A stretch of DNA of 64,000 bases from CAVRGQ01 sp963720785 (GTDB lineage Bacteria > Actinomycetota > Acidimicrobiia > IMCC26256 > DASPTH01): NCBI GenBank assembly GCA_963720785.1, contig CAVRGQ010000009.1:62001-126000 (forward strand). Direction: 5' to 3'. Below the pieces are notes generated by a model. It did no database searches, had not been told where the DNA came from, and worked only from the letters and a program-made list of their open reading frames with translations. Both the position numbers and the translations under genes were made by a program. Of the stretch, positions 55,569-64,000 are shown piece after piece; the stretch's first letter is position 1; each line of letters starts with the position of its first letter.

Positions 55569-56883
55569 GCCGGCACGGTCACGGGCAGCGCCGCGGCGGG
55601 ACCACAGGTGGTCGAACGCCACCGCGGCCAGCACGACCAGGCTCACCTCGGCCGGCACGCGGAAGCGCACCAGGCCGTAGATCGCCGCCGCGGTGATGGT
55701 GACGATCACGAACTGCGCGACGAGCGGCGTGATCGGCACCTTCCGCCGGCGCAGCAGCACGCCGCCCCACGCCGCAAACGGCACGAGCACCCAGAACGAT
55801 GCGAACGCGAGCCATGACGCCCAGACCGGGCGGCCCTCGTTCTGGTTGTAGCTGGCCATCTGACCGGGCGCGTAGATGCTCCACACCCGCCCGATGCGCG
55901 CGGCCACCACCACGGCAGGCGGCCGAGGTGGTCGCGGATGTAGCGGAGGCCATCCTTGCGCAGGGCGTTCGACGTGACCGAGCGGTCGCCCTTCGGGACG
56001 GGGTAGGTGATGCAGTCGAGCGCCCACAGGCCGGTGCCGCTGCCGTAGTAGGTGCGCTCCATGTTGGCGCCGCAGAGGGTGAGACCGTCATTGGTGGAGA
56101 ACAGCACCGGCTCGTCGAAGCGGGTGAGGTTGGCGACGAGCCACGGACTGGTCACCAGGAAGGCGGCGAAGCCGGCCAGAAGCACGAGCAGCAGGCGCTT
56201 CCCCACCGTGAAGTCGCGCACGAACAGCGCCACCGGGAGCACCATGCCGGCAGCAGCAGGCCGAGCTCCGCGCGCGCCAGCATCGCCAGGCCGCACGCCG
56301 CGCCCAACCACGCCGCGTTGCCCCACGTGGGTGTTCGCCCGAAGCGGTACGCGAGGAGGATCGCCAGCGCGACCGCGAGAGTGGCGAGCGTCTCCGACAT
56401 CACCAGGCCGTCGTTCACGAACAGGTTGGCGTAGAGCGCGGCGACCCCGGCGGCGATCCACCCCACGCGGTTGCCGCCGACGCTGCGCCCGACCATGCCG
56501 ATGAGCAGCACGACGGCGGCGCCGAACACCGCCATGGTGAGCCGTTGTGCGAGCAGGTGCGTGCCGCCCTGGTCGATCTGCTCCGCGACCCACGACGTGG
56601 GCACGAGCACCAGCGCGGTGAGCGGCGGGTGCTCGGCGGTCTGCGTGCCGTCGCGGAAGTCGGTGAAGCCGTGCCCCTGCGCGATCCAGTTGGCCTGCGC
56701 GTTGTAGTACAGCTGGTCGCCGCCGGTGAGCTTGCCGTCCTTCACCAGGTCGTCGTTCACCACGAGCACGTAGCCCACGCGGAACGCGAGCGCGATCCCC
56801 ACGATCACCAACAGCACGCGCCAGAAGCGGCGCCGGTGCTCGAAGTTCGCGTTCGGGTTCGTGGTGGTGGTCGGTTCGGTCAT
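55565..56883 (-). CDS. GT39-family membrane glycosyltransferase, about three frameshifts
   Basis: This is the fourth member of the GT39-like family of this window, about 438 residues. ATG 56883 gives FEHRRRFWRVLLVIVGIALA, TGGDQLYYNAQANWIAQGHG (acidic loop), QTAEHPPLTALVLVPTSW and LFVNDGLVMSETLATLAVAL. Frame changes near 56250 and 55920 lead to GKRLLLVLLAGFAAFLVTSP and IGRVWSIYAPGQMASYNQNE, then PAEVSLVVLAAVAFDHLWSR. A further indel near 55590 hides the natural stop; corrected, the gene ends ...VPA at 55565, overlapping the AftD-like start. An apparent fusion to AftD is therefore rejected. Confidence 0.77.
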
Positions 56884-56884
56884 G

Positions 56885-58297
56885 TCAGTGCATCCTCAGT
56901 GCGAGGCTGGCACAGAACAGCACGAGCACGGGCACCAGGAGCAGCGAGAGGGGCAGCGTCGCCCGGTCGGAGTCGGCCCACCGGGCCCGGATCGGCCCCA
57001 CCGCGAGCGGCAGCAGCACGAGACCAGGTAGGAAGAAGCGCGCCTGCATGCCGCCCACGCGGTCGGCACCCGGCGCGCTCCAGTACACGTACTGAGCGCC
57101 GAGGGTCAGCACCACCACGAGCACGAGCAGCACGAGCAGCAGCACACGCTGCGACACCACGAACCGCGTCGGCTCGCGGCGCGATTGCAGGGCGACCAGC
57201 AGCAGCACCAGCGACGCGACCACGCCGACGATCGACGGCCAGTGCGTGACGCTCGGTCCGACCGACGTGTACGTGCGCACCCACTCCCACGCCGAGTCGA
57301 ACGTGGTGGCGATCGCCGCCCACGCGAACTTCCAGGGTTGGGTGAGCAGGAGGTGCTGCTGGCGCGCCGGGTTCACCTTCACCCCGAAGTACGCGGCGTC
57401 GGTCTTCCAGAGTCCGCCGACGATCGCGTTCCACACGACCGTCACGCCGATCGCGACCACGGGGGCGAGCGCCAGCGGCCACAACTCCCGGCGCCGCTCG
57501 CGCGCACCCCACGCCAGCAACGGCAGCACGTAGGCGAACGCAACCACTACGTACCCCGGCTTGCACAGCGCCAGCAGCCCGCTCAGCAGGAAGGCCTCGA
57601 TCACGAGCGCGCGCGCCGAGGTGCCCTCGGGAGGATCGAGCGCCCGCAGCGCGGACGACACCACCACCAACGACACCGCGAGCGTCACTGCATCGTGCGA
57701 CAGCGACGCGGCGGCCTGGAACAGTGCGACCGGCACCATGCCCACCGCGGCGAACGCCCACTTGCCCCGTGGCGTGCGCCGCACGGCGACGGCGACCAAT
57801 GCGAGGAAGGTGGCGAGCAGCGCGAGGCGCGCGGCAACCAGCATGCCGTCGACACCGGCCCCCGCCTTCCGGGCCACGAGGATCGCGGTGGCCTGCGGGA
57901 GGTACGGCACCGGTGACCCGAAGGTCGAGAAGGTCACGAAGCCCTGCGCCTTGTCCTCGGGGCAACGCGCCACGTCGGCCGCGGTGGGCGGTGTCGCGCG
58001 GCCGGGATTCTTCCCCTGCAGGGTGACCACGTGACGGAAGTAGTCGAGGGCGTCGCGGTCGACCGCGAGCACGACGTCGACCGGCACGCACGCGCCGCTG
58101 AAGCTCGAGCCGGCCGGCTTCTCAGGCAGGAGCGTGCCGGTGGACAATTGGTAGGAGCGGTAGAAGTGCGCGGTCTCGTCGATCCCGCCGAAGTGCGGGA
58201 CCACCAACGCGATGAACAGGCCGGTGAGCCCACCGAGCAGGAGCAGGGTGCGCAGCGGATCGCGGAAGAACCCGAGCGCCCGCCCCATGGTGGTCAC
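56885..58297 (-). CDS. DUF2142 family polytopic membrane protein
   Basis: This intact 470-residue protein has about twelve predicted helices. The first loop carries VVPHFGGIDETAHFYRSYQL, an acidic DE pair and histidine typical of DUF2142, a GT-C-like family found in polysaccharide and wall-teichoic loci. FVTFSTFGSPVPYLPQATAI, PRGKWAFAAVGMVPVALFQA and LSGLLALCKPGYVVVAFAYV are conserved blocks. The start is GTG 58297 (MTTMGRALGFF), with an ATG three codons in as the alternative. It lies immediately upstream of the GT39-AftD pair (1-nt gap) and probably forms an operon with them. Confidence 0.88.
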   Translation of the reverse strand: MTTMGRALGFFRDPLRTLLLLGGLTGLFIALVVPHFGGIDETAHFYRSYQLSTGTLLPEKPAGSSFSGACVPVDVVLAVDRDALDYFRHVVTLQGKNPGRATPPTAADVARCPEDKAQGFVTFSTFGSPVPYLPQATAILVARKAGAGVDGMLVAARLALLATFLALVAVAVRRTPRGKWAFAAVGMVPVALFQAAASLSHDAVTLAVSLVVVSSALRALDPPEGTSARALVIEAFLLSGLLALCKPGYVVVAFAYVLPLLAWGARERRRELWPLALAPVVAIGVTVVWNAIVGGLWKTDAAYFGVKVNPARQQHLLLTQPWKFAWAAIATTFDSAWEWVRTYTSVGPSVTHWPSIVGVVASLVLLLVALQSRREPTRFVVSQRVLLLVLLVLVVVLTLGAQYVYWSAPGADRVGGMQARFFLPGLVLLPLAVGPIRARWADSDRATLPLSLLLVPVLVLFCASLALRMH

Positions 58298-58316
58298 CGG
58301 CGACGTGGCCCGTCGT

Positions 58317-58805
58317 TCAGTGCTGCTCGACGCCGTCGTGCGTGTCGAAGATGAGCACGCTGCACGGCGCGTGGTGCGACACGGTGTTGGGCACGCTGCC
58401 GAGGAAGCGCCGGCCGCCCTGCATGCCGCGGTTGCCCACGACGATCAGGTCGGCGTTGAGGTGGGACGCCATGTCGCAGAGCACCTCGGCCGGGTTGCCG
58501 AAGCGGGCGTGCGTCTCGATGGTGAGCTGCTTGCTGTCGTGCCCGGCCTCGATCGCGGTGTCGGACGCCTGGTGCAGGAGCTTGTCGAGCTCGCCCTTGA
58601 TCTCGTCCTCCCAGTTGGCCTGCGCGGCGACGGGCGCGGCGGCAGACATCTCGGAGGCGGCGAGCGCCGTGGGTGACAGCGGCTTCTGCACGGTGACGAT
58701 GTGCAGCGTGCACGCACCCTGTGAGCCGGCCAGCTCCGCCGCGGCCAGGACCGCCTTGTTCGCTCCCGCGCTGCCGTCGGTGCCGACCACGATCGTCTGG
58801 AACAT
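58317..58805 (-). CDS. Universal stress protein (UspA family)
   Basis: This intact 162-residue cytoplasmic protein starts at ATG 58805. The fold begins FQTIVVGTDGSAGANKAVLA. The ATP-binding signature is present near the end: VVGNRGMQGGRRFLGSVPNT followed by VSHHAPCSVLIFD, which is G-x2-G-x9-G(S/T) type, so nucleotide binding is expected. An Ala-rich insertion (SEMSAAAPVAAQANWEDEIK) lies mid-protein. The role is general stress tolerance. It is downstream of the Tad genes on the same strand, separated by 79 nt. Confidence 0.95.
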   Translation of the reverse strand: MFQTIVVGTDGSAGANKAVLAAAELAGSQGACTLHIVTVQKPLSPTALAASEMSAAAPVAAQANWEDEIKGELDKLLHQASDTAIEAGHDSKQLTIETHARFGNPAEVLCDMASHLNADLIVVGNRGMQGGRRFLGSVPNTVSHHAPCSVLIFDTHDGVEQH

Positions 58806-58884
58806 CAGTGCCTCCGCTGCGGGACCTACGGGATGGGCCGGACCGCCCCTCGCGCCCTCGCGCCTCGCGACCCGTCGGGAGACG

Positions 58885-59873
58885 CTACCTGCCCGACTCG
58901 AGCAGGGCCCGCACCTCCGCAACGTGGTGGACGGTGCGTTCGGGGAGCACGACGGTACCGAGCCACTGCTCCCCGAAGTCGAGCCCGAGCCCGGGCGCGT
59001 ACGTGTGCGCACTCCCCACCCACACCACGTACAGGGTGACGGTGTGATCGCCCCGGCGCGGGTAGTCGGCGGGTACCCCGTCGTCGATGCTGCCGGGCCC
59101 GGGCATCACCGGGGACGTGCCGTCGCCCGGCACCCACGCCCACGCGATCGGGCGGGCCCGCACGTCGATTGCGAAGCCGGGAAGGGCCACCGCAGCCTGG
59201 GCCTCGCCGATCGGATCGGCCCAGAAGCGCGACTGGAGGTGCACCACGCCGGGCCAGCTGCGGGTGCCCGGCGGATTCGCGTGGATCCGGGCGCGCGGCA
59301 ACGGGGTCTGCTGCCAGATGTCGGCCGCGGTCGGCGGCGTCGGGGGCAGCGGGTCGCCCGGGAGCACACACCGCGGGATCACGATCCAGACCATGGCGGG
59401 GTCGACCGGCGTGGCGAGGTCGGTGACGAGGTCGCCCTGGTAGGCGAGGCCGTCGGGCAGCGGATCGGGCCCGTCGTACCGCAGCCCTCCGACCGGCGCA
59501 CCCATGAGCCCGGTGACCTGCATCGGGATGTCGGGGAAGAAGAACAGTCCCGGCAGCGGCGAGAGCCGAGAGAAGGCAGCCGCCGCGGCGGCGCGCGTCG
59601 GTCACCACGACGCACCGCGCCCCGGTTGCCGAGCGTTCCCACCGGTACACGGGCACCGTCGTCGGCGTCGCGTTCGGTACGGGAGTTGCGCCCCGATAGG
59701 TGCCCGTGCCCAGGTCGCCGGCCTCGGCGCGCACGTAGTCGGGTCCCAACTGCCCGCCTCCGGTCTGGGTGCGGACCGCCTGCACCCGGCGCACGCGGCC
59801 GCGGGGCACCATCTGCCGCGGGCGCCACCGCGAGCGCGAGCCCGAACACCACGACCGCCACCAACACCCGCAT
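58885..59873 (-). CDS. Secreted hypothetical protein at the end of the Tad locus, two frameshifts
   Basis: This protein of about 328 residues starts at ATG 59873 with a strong ribosome site (AAAGGAG). The signal peptide is MRVLVAVVVFGLALAVAPAA with cleavage near ADG-A. Frame changes near 59815 and 59580 join RRVQAVRTQTGGGQLGPDYV and YRWERSATGARCVVVTDARR to GLFFFPDIPMQVTGLMGAPV and VWIVIPRCVLPGDPLPPTPP. It ends with HTVTLYVVWVGSAHTYAPGL. I do not recognise the family. Its position after three pseudopilin genes suggests an exported accessory of the pilus. Confidence 0.55.
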
Positions 59874-59902
59874 CTCCCGCTCCTTTGCCATTCGGAACAC
59901 CG

Positions 59903-60340
59903 TCATTCGGAACGCCGGGGCACGGCGGTCGCACGGACCTGCACCCGCATCGGCGGTTGCGCCAGGAGGCGCAACAGCGAGAGGTCGACCTCACCGTCGA
60001 CGACCACGACGACGTGCTCGCGGTCCGCGACCACGCGGAACCCGCGCAGCGAGCGGGTGTCGAACTGTCGGGCAAGATCGGCGCGCGCCCAGGCCTCGGC
60101 GAGCGCGGGCACGAGCACCAGGCGCCCCGACGAGCGGTACTCCCCTTCGTCGATGGCGCCCGCACCCGAGAGCGCCGCCGCGTCGGCGGCCGCGTGCAGT
60201 GCGCGTCGCTCCGAGAACCCGCGCCCGAGGTCGACGCCCAACCCGCCGAGCACGAGCAGCATCGTGCACAGGCCCAACAGCCACAGCGTGATCGTCCCGC
60301 GCTCGCCTCGCTGCGGGTCGCGCCCCGCCCGGCGCCTCAC
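59903..60340 (-). CDS. TadG/TadE-like pseudopilin (Rv3654c-like)
   Basis: This intact 145-residue protein starts at GTG 60340, overlapping the upstream stop (GTGA). A basic leader ends RGERG, then a hydrophobic helix TITLWLLGLCTMLLVLGG and the TadG-type segment GRGFSERRALHAAADAAALS, GAGAIDEGEYRSS. The G|TITLW junction looks like a prepilin cleavage site but lacks the usual +5 Glu. These proteins are minor pilins of the Flp/Tad system. A later stretch with FRVVADREHVVVVVDGEVDL is a small beta domain. Confidence 0.8.
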   Translation of the reverse strand: MRRRAGRDPQRGERGTITLWLLGLCTMLLVLGGLGVDLGRGFSERRALHAAADAAALSGAGAIDEGEYRSSGRLVLVPALAEAWARADLARQFDTRSLRGFRVVADREHVVVVVDGEVDLSLLRLLAQPPMRVQVRATAVPRRSE

Positions 60341-60780
60341 GGCACACCTGCGTAGCGGTCGACCGGCTCGGCGTGGCGCGCCGTGAACGACCACTCGCCC
60401 ACGCGCCCGATGGCCGGCACCCGCAGACCTGGCTCACGCACCGTGGCCGCGACCACGACCGACCCACCAGCGGGCAGCACCGCGCCCGGCACGCACCCGA
60501 ACGTCACCGACACGTCGCGCGCCGCGAGCCCGTGGTTGACCGCGATCACCGCCGCGAGCCGTCGCGCGTCGCCGGCATTGCACAAGCCGTCGCGCGCCAC
60601 TGTTCGCCCGACCTCGCGGGCGACGACGCGCGCCACGCTCTGGCGTTCCGCCCAGCTCGGCAATGCGAGCACGAGCAGCGCGACGGGCAACACCAGGAAC
60701 GCGACGCCTGCCGCGAGCTCGACGACGACGAACCCGCGCTCCCGCGGCTCACGCGGCCCGGCTCGACACGCGCGGGTCAC
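60337..60780 (-). CDS. TadE-like pseudopilin
   Basis: This intact 147-residue protein starts at GTG 60780 (GTGA overlap with the upstream stop). After PREPRERG comes a pilin-like helix FVVVELAAGVAFLVLPVALL with Glu at +5 after the glycine, the classic prepilin-peptidase site. The remainder has LPSWAERQSVARVVAREVGR and NAGDARRLAAVIAVNHGLAA, ending in a beta domain. It is likely to be assembled with the Flp pilus. Confidence 0.82.
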   Translation of the reverse strand: MTRACRAGPREPRERGFVVVELAAGVAFLVLPVALLVLALPSWAERQSVARVVAREVGRTVARDGLCNAGDARRLAAVIAVNHGLAARDVSVTFGCVPGAVLPAGGSVVVAATVREPGLRVPAIGRVGEWSFTARHAEPVDRYAGVP

Positions 60781-61172
60781 GGCGCCCGCTCCTTGGGTGC
60801 GGACCCGGTGACCGACACGTCCCAGTCGGGGACGAGCGGCAGCCACGAGGTGAGGCGGGCCTGCACCGTCGCGCGCATGCTGCCGCCCACCTGCCGGCAC
60901 CGCAGGACGACCGTACGCGCGTGCTGCCGGCCGAGGAGCGCGTCGACCACCTCCCGGGCGCGCTGCTCGCACTCCGCGGGACCGGCGTCGATGTCGGCAC
61001 CGGCCCGCGCCCCCTCGTCGACCGCGGCCACGATCGCGCCGCGCTCGTAGCGGTCGACGAGGAGGTTGGCGAGCATCACGAACACCACGAGGCTCATGCC
61101 CACGGCGACGACGTACTGGGTCGTGGTGAACCCGCGCTCCGGGTTCAAACGCGCAGTTGCCCGCGGATCCAT
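60777..61172 (-). CDS. TadE-like pseudopilin
   Basis: This intact 131-residue protein is read from ATG 61172; it overlaps the preceding pilin gene by 28 nt, and a TTG at the TTGA overlap is an alternative start. The pilin segment is NPERGFTTTQYVVAVGMSLV, with Gln instead of Glu at +5. YERGAIVAAVDEGARAGADI is the TadE-like region, followed by two cysteines (AECEQ, LRCRQ) that could form a disulfide. It is coupled to the downstream TadE-like gene. Confidence 0.82.
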   Translation of the reverse strand: MDPRATARLNPERGFTTTQYVVAVGMSLVVFVMLANLLVDRYERGAIVAAVDEGARAGADIDAGPAECEQRAREVVDALLGRQHARTVVLRCRQVGGSMRATVQARLTSWLPLVPDWDVSVTGSAPKERAP

Positions 61173-61367
61173 GTCATCACGTCGAGACCGAGCACCTGGA
61201 GCACTCCCCAGATCGCCACGAGGGCGGCGATGCCCAGCGCCGCGTTGCCCAGCAGTTCCGCGGTGGTCATCCCCGCTTCGGAGCGCAGGCGCGCGCCATC
61301 GAGCCAACGGTGCCAGCGCGGCGACGGTGGCGGTGACGAAGGACGCGATCGTTCGGACGAGGTGCAT
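61145..61367 (-). CDS. Flp-like major pilin, one frameshift
   Basis: This is a short protein of about 73 residues starting at ATG 61367 (site AGGAGCACC): MHLVRTIASFVTATVAAL, then after a frame change near 61315 WLDGARLRSEAG. The prepilin junction G|MTTAELL has Glu at +5 and leads into the helix LLGNAALGIAALVAIWGVLQ with the tail LGLDVMTWIRGQLRV. Size and layout fit the DUF4244/Flp pilin that lies between TadC and TadE in actinobacterial Tad loci (compare Rv3656c). It should be cleaved by a prepilin peptidase, not seen in this window. Confidence 0.8.
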
Positions 61368-61442
61368 GGTGGTGCTCCTGGGATGCGGGCCCGATCGGGC
61401 CGGTGGTACCGAGAGGCGACTGCCCGTCGGTGAGCTGGCGCG

Positions 61443-62366
61443 TCATCGCTGCCCGAACACGATCGAGGGCAGCGGCGCGGCGATGAACAGCAACATCACG
61501 GGCGCGAGCACGGCGATGGTCGGTACGAGCATCGCGGCGCGCCGGCGCACGGCGGTCTTGCGGATCTCCTCACGTCGGGCATCGCGCAGGTCGTCGCTGA
61601 GGGCCCGCAGACCGTCGGCGAGATCGACGCCGCGTTCGACGCCGGTGGCGAAGAGCCGGTAGGTGCGCGCCGCCGCCGGCTCGGGCGTGAGCTCCGCGGC
61701 CCGACGGAATGCGGCGGGCTCCGACACTCCTTGCCGTAGGGCGTCGAGCACGTCGGCAAGCTCCTCGATCACCGCGCCCTCACCGCGCTCGACGATGTGG
61801 CGCACGGCTTGCACCGGACCGGCGCCGGTGCGCAGGTGCATCGCGAGGAGCTGGTCGACGGTGACGAGCTCGAGCCGGATCTGCTCGCGCCGTTCCGCCT
61901 CGAGCCGGTCGATCCGGCCCCGGACGCGAGCCACCCCGACCACCGCGCCGGCTGCCGCGAGCCCGAGCGCGGCCGGTGCCGAGTGCAGGGCGAGGACCCC
62001 GAGGCCCAGCCCGGCCGTTGCCCCCACGAGCGTTCCCGCAGCCACGCGGGCCCGATGGTCGTCGGGCGTGGTGGCGCGCAGCCCGGCCCGCCGCAGGGCG
62101 AGGCGCAGGTCGTCGTCGCTGCGGCGCTCGAGCCGACGCCCGGCCGCCGCGACCAGGGCGCGCCACGGAGCTGCGAACACCGCGTCGAACGCCGACTGCG
62201 GCGCGACGACCCCACCGGTGCTGGTGCGACCGGAGGTGATGCCGGCCGGCGCGGTGTACTGGCGCAGCCGGGCACCGAGCCGCGGCGCGGGCGGGAAGAC
62301 GAGGGCCACCACCCCGGCACCGACGAGCCCAACGCCCACGCACAGGAGCACGAGGGGGGCGTTCAC
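61443..62366 (-). CDS. tadC: TadC-like type II secretion F-domain membrane protein
   Basis: This intact 307-residue membrane platform protein starts at GTG 62366 (GTGA overlap with tadB). An N-terminal helix (LVLLCVGVGLVGAGVVALVF) is followed by paired helices (LGLGVLALHSAPAALGLAAA). The cytoplasmic T2SSF domain has LVTVDQLLAMHLRTGAGPVQ, VIEELADVLDALRQGVSEPA and LFATGVERGVDLADGLRALS. The last helix is VPTIAVLAPVMLLFIAAPLP. Together with TadB it forms the inner-membrane base on which the ATPase acts. Confidence 0.9.
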   Translation of the reverse strand: MNAPLVLLCVGVGLVGAGVVALVFPPAPRLGARLRQYTAPAGITSGRTSTGGVVAPQSAFDAVFAAPWRALVAAAGRRLERRSDDDLRLALRRAGLRATTPDDHRARVAAGTLVGATAGLGLGVLALHSAPAALGLAAAGAVVGVARVRGRIDRLEAERREQIRLELVTVDQLLAMHLRTGAGPVQAVRHIVERGEGAVIEELADVLDALRQGVSEPAAFRRAAELTPEPAAARTYRLFATGVERGVDLADGLRALSDDLRDARREEIRKTAVRRRAAMLVPTIAVLAPVMLLFIAAPLPSIVFGQR

Positions 62367-63261
62367 CGGGCGCCGCCTCGCGACAGGTCTCGCGCCAGGC
62401 CTCGCGACAGCACGCGCGCTTCGTCGTGACCCCGGCCGAGATGGCGGATCCAGAGATAGCCCGCGCCGCTCATCAGCGCGCCGACCACCACCACGAGGAA
62501 CCCGGCGGGCGATGTGTAGAAGGCGCGGAACGCGCCGCCGCGCACACACAGCAGGACGAGCACCGACCATGGCAGCACGACCACCGCGGCCGCGTTGATG
62601 CGCATCTCGAGCCCCTCGCTCTCGATCTCGTCGAGCACCTTGAGGTCGCGCGTGGTGCCGACGACGAGGTCGTCGAGGATCTCGGCGACGATGCGGCCGC
62701 CGCGTTCGTGGGCGAGCACGAGCACCTCGACGACGCGGTCGGTGGTCGCGTCGGCGAGGTCGTCGGCCACCACGCGCAGCGCGGCCGTCGCCCCGAAGGT
62801 GCGCGCCGCGCTCCCGAACCCGGCGAAGGCATCGCGGAGCGGCGCCGGACCCGACGCACCGAGCGCCTCGAGCGCCTGGGTGACCGACCGGCCCGAAGCC
62901 ACCGAGGCGGCGACGTCGCGCAGACCGTCGGGCCACGCCTCGCGCACCGCGCGACGCGCAGCCGGCGCCGCCGCGAGTACCAGGCACCGGGCGCTCCCGT
63001 GAGGACGATCGCCGGCACCACCGCCACCAGCGGCGCCCCGGTGACGACCGCACCGATCAGGAAGGCGACCACGCCGGCCGCGCCCGAGACGAGGACGAAT
63101 CGGCCGGGTGGCACCGGCGCCACCGCGACGGCGAGCCGGGTCCACCACCCCGGGCGGGACGACGGCTCTGCGGACCGACCCCGGCCGATCACCACCCCGA
63201 GCAGGCGGCCGGCCACGAGGAAGGCGAACGCGCCGATGACCACTGCCGCGAGCGCGCTCAT
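62363..63261 (-). CDS. tadB: TadB-like type II secretion F-domain membrane protein, one frameshift
   Basis: This protein of about 299 residues starts at ATG 63261, overlapping the tadA stop (ATGA). Helices LAAVVIGAFAFLVAGRLLGV and FVLVSGAAGVVAFLIGAVVT precede a frame change near 62970. Then follow VRDVAASVASGRSVTQALEA, VADDLADATTDRVVEVLVLA and ILDDLVVGTTRDLKVLDEIE of the T2SSF domain, and helices VVVLPWSVLVLLCV and FLVVVVGALMSGAGYLWI. It is part of the Tad pilus base. Confidence 0.88.
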
Positions 63262-64000
63262 GACGCCACCCCACCGGTCCACGACGCCCCCAGGCGCGTG
63301 GCCAGCCGTCCGGGCACCACGCCCGTCCATCGCAGCGGCGCGCCGAGGTGCTCACGCACGAAGATGGGTTCGACGCTGAAGTCGTCGCGCATCGCCGGGA
63401 CCACCGCGGCGATCTCCATGACCTGTCGGCGGATCATCCCGCCATCGGCACTCGTGCCGTCGTCGCGGTCGAGATGCACGACGACGTCGAGTGCCTCGGA
63501 GAACACCTTGCGCACCACACGCTCGGTAACGTTCTCGCCCGCCATCAGCGCGGCATTCACGAGCGCGTCGAGCGCCTCGGAGGCACTGTTCGCGTGCACG
63601 GTGCAGAGGAACCCGCAGCCTGCGTTGACCGCGCGAGACAGCTCGAACGCTTCGGCGCCTCGCACCTCGCCCACCACGATGCGGTCGGGACGCATCGCCA
63701 GCACGAACTTCACCAGATCGCGCAGGCTGATCTCGCCGGTGCCGTCGAGACCCGGCGGGCGCACCTCGTAGTACGAGCCGTGCGCAAGCGGCACGGCGAG
63801 CTCCCGGATCTCCTCGCACGCGCGGATGCAGTGGCCGGGTGGCACGGCCGCGAGCAACGCACCGGCCATCGTCGTCTTGCCTGCGCCCGGCTCACCCGAC
63901 ACCGTGATGCGGCTCCGCACGCGCATGAGCGCGTCGAGGAAGGCGGCGGCGTCCTCGGTGAGCGAGTCACGCGCCACGAGGTCGGGCAGCCGGACGTCGC
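63258..64000 (-). CDS. tadA: TadA/CpaF-type pilus assembly ATPase (partial, runs off right edge)
   Basis: This is the C-terminal ~247 residues of a VirB11/PulE-family hexameric ATPase. The Walker A loop is VSGEPGAGKTTMAGALLAAV. Acidic and histidine-box regions are RACEEIRELAV and RDLVKFVLAMRPDRIVVGEV (Walker B, RIVVGEVRG), followed by GFLCTVHANSASEALDALVN. The open frame continues upstream without a start to the window end, so the N-terminal domain is outside. It powers Flp pilus assembly with the TadB/TadC proteins encoded next. Order tadA-tadB-tadC-flp-tadE-tadG is the actinobacterial arrangement. Confidence 0.95.
   Translation of the reverse strand, partial: DVRLPDLVARDSLTEDAAAFLDALMRVRSRITVSGEPGAGKTTMAGALLAAVPPGHCIRACEEIRELAVPLAHGSYYEVRPPGLDGTGEISLRDLVKFVLAMRPDRIVVGEVRGAEAFELSRAVNAGCGFLCTVHANSASEALDALVNAALMAGENVTERVVRKVFSEALDVVVHLDRDDGTSADGGMIRRQVMEIAAVVPAMRDDFSVEPIFVREHLGAPLRWTGVVPGRLATRLGASWTGGVAS

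Noticed and set aside
54822..56027. Read-through fusion of the GT39 and AftD-like proteins
   Set aside because: A one-base shift near 55590 restores a natural GT39 stop (VPA, then TGA) overlapping the AftD-like ATG, as at other borders in this island.

Overview
The window is very GC-rich DNA from a high-GC Gram-positive organism. It most resembles an actinobacterium of the Acidimicrobiia type. This is inferred from coenzyme-F420-type luciferase-like oxidoreductases, an actinobacterial-style Tad pilus locus, giant AftD-like arabinofuranosyltransferases, many GTG/TTG starts joined by 4-nt GTGA/ATGA overlaps, and a recurring leaderless-type promoter (TAGnnT 6-10 nt before the start codon). I see no insertion sequence, prophage or CRISPR array. 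One tRNA gene is present: tRNA-Gly(GCC), with CCA encoded.

Layout. (1) 1-9.8 kb: a catabolic and housekeeping segment with ethanolamine ammonia-lyase large subunit (partial), two crotonase-family proteins, two short-chain dehydrogenases, a flavin/F420 LLM oxidoreductase, a VOC protein, a PRC-barrel protein, and a triple-PAS GGDEF-EAL protein whose EAL domain is degenerate. (2) 9.9-16 kb: a secreted PHB-depolymerase-type esterase, then a compact run of a PqqD-like protein with a conserved-looking acidic tail, an HPr-kinase-like P-loop protein and three glycosyltransferases. This is the best candidate in the window for a poorly described peptide- or glycan-modifying system. (3) 16.2-17.7 kb: two convergent paralogous lipoproteins and the tRNA. 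(4) 17.8-22.2 kb: an oxidative-stress run on the minus strand (PerR-like Fur regulator, rubrerythrin, CCG-domain Fe-S protein, DUF3501, dUTPase, LLM protein) with a perfect 11-bp inverted repeat lying on the first gene's predicted promoter. (5) 22.2-58.3 kb: a large surface-glycan island. It holds four GT39-like membrane glycosyltransferases, other GT-C membrane proteins, a PIG-V-like enzyme, two convergent AftD-like giants, DUF2142 and DUF2304 proteins, a DPM1-like GT2, an FAD sugar-mutase-like protein, two acyltransferases, a GNAT enzyme, a polysaccharide deacetylase and methyltransferases. (6) 58.3-64 kb: a universal stress protein and a Tad pilus locus (ATPase, two TadB/C membrane proteins, a Flp-like pilin, three TadE/G-like pseudopilins, one secreted protein) running off the right edge.

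Quality caveat. About half of the genes are split by apparent single-base frameshifts: conserved protein sequence continues in another frame with no loss of residues. Density is highest at 43.9-52.3 kb, where single genes carry from four to more than ten. The simplest reading is uncorrected indel error in a long-read assembly rather than mass pseudogenisation. I therefore give each such gene one span and state roughly where the frame changes.
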